Assembly: GCF_024810105.1 (NCBI RefSeq) | Contig: NZ_JANUDX010000001.1 | Span: 682,001 to 746,000 of the forward strand | DNA length: 64,000 nucleotides | Origin: Stenotrophomonas sp. BIGb0135 | GTDB lineage: Bacteria; Pseudomonadota; Gammaproteobacteria; Xanthomonadales; Xanthomonadaceae | Direction of reading: 5' to 3' | Shown here: positions 41,298 through 49,745 of the stretch, in pieces | Layout: the number at the start of each line of letters is the position of its first letter | Numbering within the stretch: position 1 is the first letter of the stretch | Translations under genes and position numbers: made by a program | Notes under the pieces: model-generated | Databases searched by the model: none | Seen by the model: the letters and a program-made list of their open reading frames with translations, nothing else | What the model was told of the DNA's origin: nothing

Positions 41298-42575
41298 ATG
41301 TCCGACATTCTCAGCCGCACCCATGCCGTTGCCCTGGACGCCGCCGATCCCCTGCGCGCCATCCGCAGCGAGTTCGTGTTCCCGCAGCACAACCATCGCG
41401 ACCAGGTCTACTTCGTCGGCAATTCGCTTGGCCTGCAGCCGCGGGCTGCGCGCGCGGCGGTGCAGGAGGTGATGGACAAATGGGCCAGCCTGGCCGTCGA
41501 AGGCCACTTCACCGGCGACACCCAGTGGCTGCGCTACCACCGCCTGGTCAGCGAACAGCTCGCCCGCGTCGTGGGCGCGTTGCCCAGTGAAGTGGTCGCC
41601 ATGAACACCCTCAGCGTCAACCTGCACCTGATGATGGTCAGCTTCTACCGGCCCAGCGCGCAGCGCCCGGCGATCCTGATCGAAGCCGGCGCGTTTCCCA
41701 CCGATCGCCACGCGGTCGAATCGCAGATCCGCTTCCATGGCTTCGACCCGGCCACCGACCTCATCGAGGTGCAGCCCGACGAACCCAACGGCACGATTTC
41801 CCTGCAGGCCATCGAGCGTGCGATCACCCAACATGGCCCGCGCCTGGCGCTGGTGCTGTGGCCCGGCGTGCAGTACCGCAGCGGCCAGGTGTTCGACCTG
41901 GAGGCGATCACCCGCATGGCCCGCCTGCAGGGCGCCCGGGTCGGTTTCGACCTGGCGCACTCGGTCGGCAACGTGCCCCTGCACCTGCATGACATCGCGC
42001 CCGACTTCGCGGTCTGGTGCCATTACAAGTACCTCAACGCCGGCCCGGGCGCCGTGGCTGGCTGCTTCGTCCATGAACGCCACCACCGCGACACCACCTT
42101 GCCGCGTTTTGCCGGGTGGTGGGGACACGAAGAGGCTACCCGCTTCAAGATGGCCCCGCAGTTCGTGCCCGCCATCGGCGCCGAAGGCTGGCAGTTGAGC
42201 AACCCGCCGGTGCTGGGCCTGGCGCCGCTGCGCGCGGCCCTGGACGTGGTCGACAAGGCCGGCGGTATCGCCATGCTGCGCGCCAAATCGTTGCGCCTCA
42301 CCGGGCTGCTGGATTCGCTGGTGCGCGCCCGTCTGGCCGGCGTGCTGGAGGTGCTCACCCCCAGCGAACCCGAGCGTCGCGGCTGCCAGCTCTCGCTGCG
42401 CGTGGTCGGCGGGCGCGAGCGTGGGCGCAGCCTGTTCGAGTACCTGCAGACCGTCGGCGTGCTCGGCGACTGGCGCGAGCCCGACGTCATCCGCATCTCG
42501 CCCACCCCGCTCTACAACCGTTACCAGGACCTGCACCACTTCATCGATGAAGTGGGCGCCTGGGCCGGCCACTAA
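41298..42575 (+). CDS. kynU: Kynureninase
   Basis: 425 residues, fold-type I PLP enzyme. The PLP Lys is Lys244 in VWCHYKYLNAGPGAVAG; other hallmarks are YFVGNSLGLQPRA and GFDLAHSVGNVPL (Asp of the cofactor site). It cleaves 3-hydroxykynurenine to 3-hydroxyanthranilate and alanine. kmo follows after 31 bp, and its product feeds the dioxygenase upstream. Length is normal for bacterial kynureninase. Confidence 0.97.
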   Translation: MSDILSRTHAVALDAADPLRAIRSEFVFPQHNHRDQVYFVGNSLGLQPRAARAAVQEVMDKWASLAVEGHFTGDTQWLRYHRLVSEQLARVVGALPSEVVAMNTLSVNLHLMMVSFYRPSAQRPAILIEAGAFPTDRHAVESQIRFHGFDPATDLIEVQPDEPNGTISLQAIERAITQHGPRLALVLWPGVQYRSGQVFDLEAITRMARLQGARVGFDLAHSVGNVPLHLHDIAPDFAVWCHYKYLNAGPGAVAGCFVHERHHRDTTLPRFAGWWGHEEATRFKMAPQFVPAIGAEGWQLSNPPVLGLAPLRAALDVVDKAGGIAMLRAKSLRLTGLLDSLVRARLAGVLEVLTPSEPERRGCQLSLRVVGGRERGRSLFEYLQTVGVLGDWREPDVIRISPTPLYNRYQDLHHFIDEVGAWAGH

Positions 42576-42606
42576 GCCGCGCCCCCTCCCCCTTGCGGAC
42601 ACCGAC

Positions 42607-43974
42607 TTGATCGCTACCCCCTCACGCTCGCTGAGCATCATCGGCGCCGGCCTGGCCGGCTCCCTGCTCGCCATCCTGCTGTCGCGCCAAGGCTGGCGCA
42701 TCACCCTCTACGAGCGCCGCGGCGACCCGCGCATCAGCGACTACGAGTCCGGCCGTTCGATCAACCTGGCGCTGGCCGAGCGCGGACGCAATGCGCTGCG
42801 CCAGGCCGGCGTGGAAGACGCGGTCATGGCCAAGGCCGTGATGATGCGCGGCCGGATGGTGCATCCCCGCCAGGGCGAGCCGCAGTTGCAGCGCTACGGC
42901 CGCGACGACAGCGAGGTGATCTGGTCGATCCACCGCAAGGACCTCAACACCACGCTGCTGCAGCTGGCCGAGGACGCCGGCGCGCAGGTGCACTTCCACC
43001 GCCGCCTGCACACCGTGGATTTCGATGCCGGCTACGCCCGCTTCATCGACGACCGCGACGACCAGCCGCATGACATCCGCTTCGACACCCTGATCGGCGC
43101 CGACGGTGCCGGCTCGGCGCTGCGCGCGGCGATGAACCGCAAGCAGCCGCTGGACGAGCGCATCGAGTTCCTGGACCACTCCTACAAGGAGCTGGAGATC
43201 CCGCCGACCGCCGACGGCGGCTTCCGCATCGAGGCCAACGCCCTGCACATCTGGCCGCGCGGGCATTACATGTGCATCGCCCTGCCCAACGACGAAGGCA
43301 CCTTCACCGTCACCCTGTTCCTGCCCAACACGGGCGAGCCCAGCTTTGCCACCACCACCACGGGCGCCGAAGCCGAGGCGCTGTTCGCGCGCGACTTCCC
43401 CGATGCGCTGGCGCTGATCCCCAACCTGCGCCGCGACTGGGAAGAACATCCGCCGGGCCTGCTCGGCACGCTGCACCTCACCCACTGGCACCTGCAGGGC
43501 CGCGCCGTGCTGCTCGGCGATGCCGCGCATGCGATGGTGCCGTTCCACGGCCAGGGCATGAACTGCGCGTTCGAGGACTGCGTGGCGCTGGCCGGCCACC
43601 TGCTGGCGCAGGATTCGCTGGCCGCGGCCTTCGCCGCGTTCGAGGCCGACCGCAAGCCGAATGCCGAGGCGATCCAGCAGATGGCGCTGGAGAACTACCT
43701 GGAGATGCGCGACCGCGTGGCCGATCCGGCGTTCCTGCTGCAGCGCGAGCTCGAACAGGCGCTGCAGGCACGCTGGCCGACCCGCTTCGTGCCGCACTAC
43801 ACCATGGTGACCTTCCTGCACACACCGTATGCGGTGGCGCTGGCGCGCACCGAACTGCAGCGGCGCATCCTGGAGGACGCCACCGCCGGGCATGACAGCA
43901 TGGACCACATCGACTGGCCGGCGCTGGAGCGGATCGTGCACGCGCAGTTGCCGGTGCTGGAGGGCGCACACTGA
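42607..43974 (+). CDS. kmo: Kynurenine 3-monooxygenase
   Basis: 455 residues. FAD-binding GxGxxG is SIIGAGLAGSLLA, the second flavin motif is LIGADGAGSALR, and the third is VLLGDAAHAMVPFHGQGMN; YESGRSINLALAERG is specific to the family. It hydroxylates kynurenine with NADPH and O2. The start is taken as TTG 42607, since the only in-frame ATG codons upstream lie inside kynU; no good ribosome site is seen. The C-terminus lacks the membrane anchor of the eukaryotic enzyme. Its stop overlaps the sbcB start (TGATG). Confidence 0.95.
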   Translation: MIATPSRSLSIIGAGLAGSLLAILLSRQGWRITLYERRGDPRISDYESGRSINLALAERGRNALRQAGVEDAVMAKAVMMRGRMVHPRQGEPQLQRYGRDDSEVIWSIHRKDLNTTLLQLAEDAGAQVHFHRRLHTVDFDAGYARFIDDRDDQPHDIRFDTLIGADGAGSALRAAMNRKQPLDERIEFLDHSYKELEIPPTADGGFRIEANALHIWPRGHYMCIALPNDEGTFTVTLFLPNTGEPSFATTTTGAEAEALFARDFPDALALIPNLRRDWEEHPPGLLGTLHLTHWHLQGRAVLLGDAAHAMVPFHGQGMNCAFEDCVALAGHLLAQDSLAAAFAAFEADRKPNAEAIQQMALENYLEMRDRVADPAFLLQRELEQALQARWPTRFVPHYTMVTFLHTPYAVALARTELQRRILEDATAGHDSMDHIDWPALERIVHAQLPVLEGAH

Positions 43975-45413
43975 TGGCAGACAGCTTCCTGTTCTACGAC
44001 CTGGAGACCTTCGGCCAGGACCCTCGGCGCACCCGCATCGCGCAGTTCGCCGCGATCCGTACCGATGCCGAGCTGAACATCATCGAGGCGCCGGTCAGCT
44101 TCTACGTCAAGCCGGCCGACGACCTGCTGCCCTCGCCGGTGGCCACGCTGATCACCGGCATTACCCCGCAGCACGCGCTCGCCACCGGCGTCAGCGAGGC
44201 CGACGCGTTTTCGCGCATCAACGACCTGATGGCGCGACCGGGCACCTGCTCGCTGGGCTACAACACGCTGCGCTTCGACGATGAGTTCGTGCGCCACGGG
44301 TTGTTCCGCAACTTCTACGATCCCTACGAGCGCGAGTGGCGCAACGGCAATTCGCGCTGGGACCTGCTGGACATGATGCGCCTGCTGCACGCGCTGCGCC
44401 CCGAGGGCGTGGTGTGGCCGCAGCGCGAAGATGGCGCCACCTCGTTCAAACTCGAGCACCTGGCCACCGCCAACGACGTGCGCCAGGGCGATGCCCATGA
44501 GGCGCTGTCGGACGTGTACGCCACCATCGGCATGGCACGCCTGTTCAAACAGGCGCAGCCGCGGCTGTGGGACTACGCCCTGAAGCTGCGCGACAAGCGC
44601 TTCGTGGCCAGCCTGCTCGACGTGGAGGCGATGCAGCCGGTCCTGCACATCTCGATGCGCTATCCGGCCCAGCGCCTGTGCGCCGCCCCGGTGCTGCCGC
44701 TGGCACGCCATCCGTACATCAGCAACCGGGTCATCGTGTTCGACCTGGACGGCGACGTCGACGCGCTGCTGGCATTGCCCGCCGAGACCATCGCCGCACG
44801 CCTGTACACCCGCGCCGCCGACCTGGCCGAGGGCGAACAGCGCGTGCCGCTCAAGGAAGTGCACGTCAACAAGGTGCCTGCGCTGGTCGCCTGGAACCAC
44901 CTGCGGGCCGCCGACCATGCGCGCCTTGGCCTGGACGTGGCCGCCATCGAAGCCAAGGCCGCGCGCCTGCGCGAGCTGGGACCGGCATTGGCCGAGAAGG
45001 CCCGCCAGGTGTTCGGCGGCGAACGTGCGCTGCCCCCAAGCGACGTGGATGCCTCGCTGTACGACGGTTTCCTGGCCGACGGCGACAAGGCATTGATGGC
45101 CCGCATCCGCACGAGTCCACCGGCCGAACTGGCCAGCTTCGCCGAGCGCCTGCGCGACCCGCGCATGCCCGAGCTGCTGTTCCGCTACCGCGCACGCAAT
45201 CATCTGGACACCCTGGACGCGACCGAGCACTCACGCTGGAACGACTATCGTCGCCAGCGCCTGCTCGGCGACACCGCGCTGGGCGAGCAGAACCTGCCGC
45301 AGTTCCGCCAACAACTGGATGCACTGGCCACCGAGCACGCCGCCGACCCGGCCCGGCTCGCCCTGCTGCAACAGTTGCGCGACTGGGGCACCCACCTGGA
45401 GCAGAGCCTGTGA
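43974..45413 (+). CDS. sbcB: Exodeoxyribonuclease I
   Basis: 479 residues. DEDD nuclease: FLFYDLETFGQDP holds the first two acids (Asp9, Glu11); a later Asp and His lie in the HEALSDVYATIGMARLF helix. The SH3-like and C-terminal helical domains follow (VFDLDGDVDALLAL and on). It degrades single-stranded DNA 3' to 5' in recombination and mismatch repair. It is coupled to kmo at the start and overlaps the DUF2461 gene by four bases at the end. Confidence 0.96.
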   Translation: MADSFLFYDLETFGQDPRRTRIAQFAAIRTDAELNIIEAPVSFYVKPADDLLPSPVATLITGITPQHALATGVSEADAFSRINDLMARPGTCSLGYNTLRFDDEFVRHGLFRNFYDPYEREWRNGNSRWDLLDMMRLLHALRPEGVVWPQREDGATSFKLEHLATANDVRQGDAHEALSDVYATIGMARLFKQAQPRLWDYALKLRDKRFVASLLDVEAMQPVLHISMRYPAQRLCAAPVLPLARHPYISNRVIVFDLDGDVDALLALPAETIAARLYTRAADLAEGEQRVPLKEVHVNKVPALVAWNHLRAADHARLGLDVAAIEAKAARLRELGPALAEKARQVFGGERALPPSDVDASLYDGFLADGDKALMARIRTSPPAELASFAERLRDPRMPELLFRYRARNHLDTLDATEHSRWNDYRRQRLLGDTALGEQNLPQFRQQLDALATEHAADPARLALLQQLRDWGTHLEQSL

Positions 45414-46096
45414 GCAGCTATTTCACCCCCAAGAGCTTCACGTTCCTGCGTGGGCTGGCCCGCAACAACGACAAGAGCTGGTTCAACGAGCACAAACCGC
45501 AGTACGAGGAGCACGTGCGCCAGCCGTTCCTGCGCCTGATCGCCGACCTGCAGCCCGACCTGGCCGCAGTCAGCCCGCATTTCCGCGCCGACCCGCGCGG
45601 CGTGGGTGGCTCGCTGTTCCGCATCTACCGCGACGCGCGCTTCTCCAACGACAAATCGCCCTACAAGAGCTGGCAGGGCGCGCGCCTGTTCCATGAGCGC
45701 CGCAGGCAGGTACCCGCGCCGTCGTTCTACATCCACCTGCAGCCAGGCGAAAGCTTCGTCGGTGCCGGCCTGTGGCATCCCGAGCCGGCCACGCAGCGCA
45801 AGGTGCGGCATTTCATCGTCGACAACCCGGGCAGCTGGAAGGCCGCCGCGCACTCGCCGGTGCTGCGGAAGAAGTTCGACTTCGAGGAAAGCGAAAAGCT
45901 GGTGCGTGCCCCGCGCGGCTTCGAGCCGGACTTCGAGTTCATCGATGACCTCAAACACCGCAACTGGGTGTTCTGGCGCGCGCTGGACGACGCCACCATG
46001 ACCGGCCCGCGCCTGCGCCAGACCATCGCCGCCGACCTGGTCACGCTGGGGCCGTTCGTGGACTACCTGTGCGCCGCGCTGGACCTGGAGTTCTGA
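45410..46096 (+). CDS. DUF2461 family protein
   Basis: 228 residues. Typical family sequence: YFTPKSFTFLRGLARNNDKS, WFNEHKPQYEEHVR, SLFRIYRDARFSNDKSPYK, and GAGLWHPEP. The GTG start at 45410 overlaps the sbcB stop (GTGA). The family is widespread and of unknown function; it is believed to have a small-molecule-binding fold. Nothing in the neighbours beyond the shared operon suggests a role. Confidence 0.9.
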   Translation: MSSYFTPKSFTFLRGLARNNDKSWFNEHKPQYEEHVRQPFLRLIADLQPDLAAVSPHFRADPRGVGGSLFRIYRDARFSNDKSPYKSWQGARLFHERRRQVPAPSFYIHLQPGESFVGAGLWHPEPATQRKVRHFIVDNPGSWKAAAHSPVLRKKFDFEESEKLVRAPRGFEPDFEFIDDLKHRNWVFWRALDDATMTGPRLRQTIAADLVTLGPFVDYLCAALDLEF

Positions 46097-46101
46097 GCCG
46101 C

Positions 46102-47085
46102 ATGCCGACGCCGTCTCCCGTGGCGCTGCGCCCGCTCGGCCGCAGCGGCCTGCAGGTATCGCAGGTCGCGCTGGGCTGCTCGGGCTTCTGGGGCCATCGC
46201 CGTTTCGCCGAAGACCAGGCCGAGCGCATCGTGCGCTACGCGCTGGAGCGCGGCGTCAACCTGTTCGACACCGGCCACAATTACGCCGCCTTCAATGCCG
46301 AGCCGCGGCTGGGGCGCATCCTCCAGCGCGCGTTCGCCGCGCACCCGCGCGATGGGCTGGTGATCTCCAGCAAGGCCGGCACCCTCACCGGGCAGGCCGG
46401 GGTAAGCGGTGCCGAACACCGCGATTTTTCCCCGGAGGCCATCGAGCGCAGCTGCGCCGCCTCGCTGCGCAACCTGCACTGCGACCACCTGGACATCTTC
46501 CAGCTGCACGGCATCGGCGTGCCACAGATCACCGACGAGCTGCTCTCGGCACTGGCGCGCATGCGCCGCAACGGCATGTTCCGCCTGCTCGGCATCAATA
46601 CCCACACGGCCGGCACCATGCGGTTCATGGCTGCCCACCCCGGCATGTTCGATGTCGCGCTGATCGACTACAACGCCCTGCAGCAGGACCGCGAACCGCT
46701 GATCGCGGCCATGCACGCGGCGGGCATCGGCGTCCTGGCCGGCACCGTGCTGGCCCAGGGCCACCTGCTGCCCGCACGGCCGCGGGTGCCGCGCCTGGCC
46801 GACGCGTGGTACCTCGCCCGCGCGTGGTTGAAGCCGTCCAGCCGCGAACTGATGCGCAGTGCGCGCACGATGCAGCGCGCGGTCGCCACGGTGCGGTCGC
46901 AGACGCCCGCGCAGACCGCGTTCGCCTACGTGCTGCAGAACCCGGCGATCGCCAGCGGCGTGCTCGGCACCACCCGCATCGGCAACCTGGCGCAGGTCCT
47001 GGACACGCGGGTGGACGCACTGCAAGCGGACGAGCGCGCGCGCCTGGTGGCCGCCTTCCAGTCAGGGCGATCGCCAAGCCAGTAA
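46102..47085 (+). CDS. Aldo/keto reductase family protein
   Basis: 327 residues, TIM-barrel AKR. The catalytic tetrad is visible as Asp and Tyr in LFDTGHNYAAFNAEPRLG, Lys in ISSKAGTL and His in IFQLHGIG. The NADPH site is near the C-terminus (GVLGTTRIGNL). The ATG at 46102 is five bases after the DUF2461 stop. Substrate unknown; the start LRPLGRSGLQVSQVALG is typical of the family. Confidence 0.88.
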   Translation: MPTPSPVALRPLGRSGLQVSQVALGCSGFWGHRRFAEDQAERIVRYALERGVNLFDTGHNYAAFNAEPRLGRILQRAFAAHPRDGLVISSKAGTLTGQAGVSGAEHRDFSPEAIERSCAASLRNLHCDHLDIFQLHGIGVPQITDELLSALARMRRNGMFRLLGINTHTAGTMRFMAAHPGMFDVALIDYNALQQDREPLIAAMHAAGIGVLAGTVLAQGHLLPARPRVPRLADAWYLARAWLKPSSRELMRSARTMQRAVATVRSQTPAQTAFAYVLQNPAIASGVLGTTRIGNLAQVLDTRVDALQADERARLVAAFQSGRSPSQ

Positions 47086-47150
47086 GCCTTCACATTTCCC
47101 GACACCCACTGCGGCAAGCTCAACCCGATGCCCTGCAGATGCGTGATGTG

Positions 47151-47726
47151 ATGAAAAAGCTTCCCTGGTTGCTGCTGGCCCTGCTGCTGCTGTTGGCAGG
47201 CGTGTTTTTCAGTGGCCCCTACCTCACCGTGCGCGGCCTGTCGCAGGCCATCGAAACCCGCGACACCGCCAAGCTCGACCGCTACGTGGACTTCCCGATG
47301 CTGCGGGCCAACCTGCGCGCGCAGCTCAACGACTACGTGGTCCGCCGCGCCGGCGCTGACGTGCAGTCCAACGTCATCGGCGCGCTGCTGCTGTCGGCCA
47401 GCGAAACGCTCACCGGCACCGCGGTGGACGCGATGGTCACCCCGACCGGGATCGGCGCGCTGCTGGAAGGCCACACCCTGTGGAAACGCGCCCGCAACGA
47501 CCTGGAAAGCAGCGACGCGTACGCGGCACCGCGCAAGGCACGGCCGCTGCAGGGCGCCACGCATCGCTTCGAGTCGTTGTCGCGCTTCACCGCCACCACC
47601 CACACCCCGGATGGCACCCCCGTGGTTTTCGTGCTGCAGCGCTCCGGCCTGCGTTGGAAGCTGGTCGACATCCGCCTGCCGCTGGTCAGCGCGCCGGATG
47701 TGCCGTCGGGCCTGCCGCTCCGGTAA
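47151..47726 (+). CDS. DUF2939 protein, membrane anchored
   Basis: 191 residues. MKKLPWLLLALLLLLAGVFF is an uncleaved anchor or signal; the following GPYLTVRGLSQAIETRDTAK and LDRYVDFPMLRANLRAQL are typical DUF2939 sequence. The rest ends with VVFVLQRSGLRWKLVDIRLP. An ATG four codons earlier (47139) is also possible; neither start has a strong ribosome site. Function unknown; expected in the periplasm. Confidence 0.82.
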   Translation: MKKLPWLLLALLLLLAGVFFSGPYLTVRGLSQAIETRDTAKLDRYVDFPMLRANLRAQLNDYVVRRAGADVQSNVIGALLLSASETLTGTAVDAMVTPTGIGALLEGHTLWKRARNDLESSDAYAAPRKARPLQGATHRFESLSRFTATTHTPDGTPVVFVLQRSGLRWKLVDIRLPLVSAPDVPSGLPLR

Positions 47727-47755
47727 GCACGGCCGCGGCCCGCCACGGCGATAGG

Positions 47756-48703
47756 TCAGCCGTCGTTGGCCACGCCATGCGGTACGTGGCCGGCGGCCAC
47801 GCGCTGGTGCTGGCGGGCGCTGTCGATGTTGTGCTGCGAATCGTCGAAGAAGATGTCGGCCCCGAACGCTTCCAGGAACGGCCCCTTGTGCCGCCCGCCC
47901 AGGAACAGCGCTTCATCCAGGCGCACGCCCCACTCGCGCAGCGTGCGGATCACCCGCTCGTGCGCCGGCGCCGAACGCGCGGTGACCAGCGCGGTGCGGA
48001 TCGGGGCATCCTCGCCCGAGGGGAACACGGCCTGCAGGGTGTGCAGGGCGGAGAGGAAGTTGCGGAACGGGCCACCGCTGAGCGGCTCGCGCGCGTTCTC
48101 GCGCTCGTGCCGGCCAAACGCTTCCACGCCCTGCTCGCGCGAGATGCGCTCGCTCTCATCGCCGAAGATCACCGCATCGCCATCGAAGGCGATCCGCAGC
48201 TGGCCCAGCGGCCGGCCCAGGTCGACCTGCTCGGCCGCGGCGATGGTCTCGCCTGGCGGCTTCGGCAGGATGGTGGCCGCCGCGATGCCATGCAGCAGCG
48301 CGCGGCGCACCGATTCCGGGTTGGCCGACAGGAACAGGTCGGTACCGAACGGCTTCACGTAGGGCCAGGTCGGCTCGCCGGCAGTGAACGTGGCGCGGAT
48401 GATGCCCAGGCCGTAGTGCTGGATGGAATTGAAGATGCGCAGGCCGGTGTCGGCCGAGTTGCGCGAAAGCAGGATCACTTCCACGCGCGGCGACTCCGGG
48501 GACTGGCCCTGGTTGAGCGCCAACAGCTTGCGCACTACCGGGAACGCCACGCCGGGGCGCAGTACGTCGTCCTCGTGCTTGCGCTGGTACTCGGCGTAGG
48601 CGTCCACGCCTTCGGCCTCGAACAGCGCGTGGCCTTCTTCCAGGTCGAACAGCGCGCGCGAGGTCACCGCGACGGTCAGCAGACGGGGGGTGTTGTCGCC
48701 CAT
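47756..48703 (-). CDS. 5'-nucleotidase family protein
   Basis: 315 residues. It matches the cytosolic 5'-nucleotidase (NT5C1-like) family: LTVAVTSRALFDLEEGHALF at the start, EVILLSRNSADTGLRIFNSI, LRIAFDGDAVIFGDESE (nucleophile and acid Asp), and ADIFFDDSQHNID at the end. It should remove phosphate from nucleoside monophosphates. ATG 48703 starts the conserved region; an extension of 17 codons upstream is less likely. nadK lies 79 bp upstream in the same direction, so the two may form a nucleotide-related pair. Confidence 0.88.
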   Translation of the reverse strand: MGDNTPRLLTVAVTSRALFDLEEGHALFEAEGVDAYAEYQRKHEDDVLRPGVAFPVVRKLLALNQGQSPESPRVEVILLSRNSADTGLRIFNSIQHYGLGIIRATFTAGEPTWPYVKPFGTDLFLSANPESVRRALLHGIAAATILPKPPGETIAAAEQVDLGRPLGQLRIAFDGDAVIFGDESERISREQGVEAFGRHERENAREPLSGGPFRNFLSALHTLQAVFPSGEDAPIRTALVTARSAPAHERVIRTLREWGVRLDEALFLGGRHKGPFLEAFGADIFFDDSQHNIDSARQHQRVAAGHVPHGVANDG

Positions 48704-48782
48704 GGCACTCAGCAATCCAATGCGGCCGAAGCGGCCGGCCAGCCATTGTCCCACAGTGCGCGGCCGTCACGCCCGGGTGGGC

Positions 48783-49553
48783 TCAGAACATGAACTGTTC
48801 GCTGAGGATGCGGTCTTCCAGGTTGTGCTCCTGGTCGAACAGCAGCGTCACCCGGCGCTCGCGCGACTCGCGGATGGTCACTTCCACCACGTCGCGGGTT
48901 TCGTGCGAGTCGGCGGTCACGCTGACCGGGCGCTTGTAGGGGTCCAGCACGCGGAAGCGCACTTCGGTGTCGGCCTTGAGGATCGCCCCACGCCAGCGAC
49001 GCGGGCGGTACGGGGCCAGCGGGGTGAGCGCGATGGTGTGCGAGCCCAGCGGCAGGATCGGGCCGTGCGCGGAATAGTTGTAGGCGGTGCTGCCGGCCGG
49101 GGTGGCCACCAGCACGCCATCGCCGATCAGCTCGGCCACCCGCTCCTGGCCATTGAGGTCCACGCCGATGTGCGCGGCCTGGCGGGTCTGGCGCAGCAGC
49201 GACACATCGTTGTACGCCAGCGACCCGGTGGTGGTACCCGATTCGGTCAATGCCAGCATCTCCAGCGGGCGCAGATTGGCCGGCTCGGCCGCCGCCAGGC
49301 GTGCCGGCAGGTCGTCATCACGGAACTGGTTCATCAGGAAACCCACCGTGCCCAGCTTCATCCCGAACACCGGCTTGCCCAGCGCCGCGTAGCGATGCAG
49401 GGTCTGCAGCATGAAGCCATCGCCGCCGAGCGGGCACAGCACATCGGCCTGCTCGGGCGCGCACGTGCCATACCGGGCCAGCATGACGGCCAAGGCCTGC
49501 TGCGCGGCCTCGGTGTTGCTGGCCAGGAAGGCGATACGGGGGGTGTCGCTCAT
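48783..49553 (-). CDS. nadK: NAD kinase
   Basis: 256 residues. The catalytic GGDG motif is in [17 protein letters not shown]; the second glycine-rich site is [25 protein letters not shown]. It phosphorylates NAD to NADP using ATP or polyphosphate. It is shorter than the E. coli enzyme (292), lacking part of the N-terminus, as in other xanthomonads. It lies downstream of the gdh terminator and upstream of a 5'-nucleotidase gene. Confidence 0.95.
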   Translation of the reverse strand: MSDTPRIAFLASNTEAAQQALAVMLARYGTCAPEQADVLCPLGGDGFMLQTLHRYAALGKPVFGMKLGTVGFLMNQFRDDDLPARLAAAEPANLRPLEMLALTESGTTTGSLAYNDVSLLRQTRQAAHIGVDLNGQERVAELIGDGVLVATPAGSTAYNYSAHGPILPLGSHTIALTPLAPYRPRRWRGAILKADTEVRFRVLDPYKRPVSVTADSHETRDVVEVTIRESRERRVTLLFDQEHNLEDRILSEQFMF

Positions 49554-49680
49554 CGGTGGATCCGGGTGGGGTATGCCAGCAAGAGCATACCCGGTCGTGC
49601 CGGCCGCTGGCCGGGTCCGCGCATCCGCCGTCGGGTCGATGCGATTGCCGGGCAGCGGCGAGCACCACGACCGGAAACGA

Positions 49681-49708
49681 AAACGGCCCCGCGATTGCGG
49701 GGCCGTTT
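49681..49708 (-). terminator. Rho-independent terminator after NAD-glutamate dehydrogenase
   Basis: A 12-bp perfect stem (AAACGGCCCCGC, GATT loop on the plus strand) is followed on the minus strand by a T-rich tract, 38 bases after the gdh stop. Confidence 0.88.
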
Positions 49709-49745
49709 CCTTTTCATGCCACCGGGCAGCGCCCGGCGCTATCGC

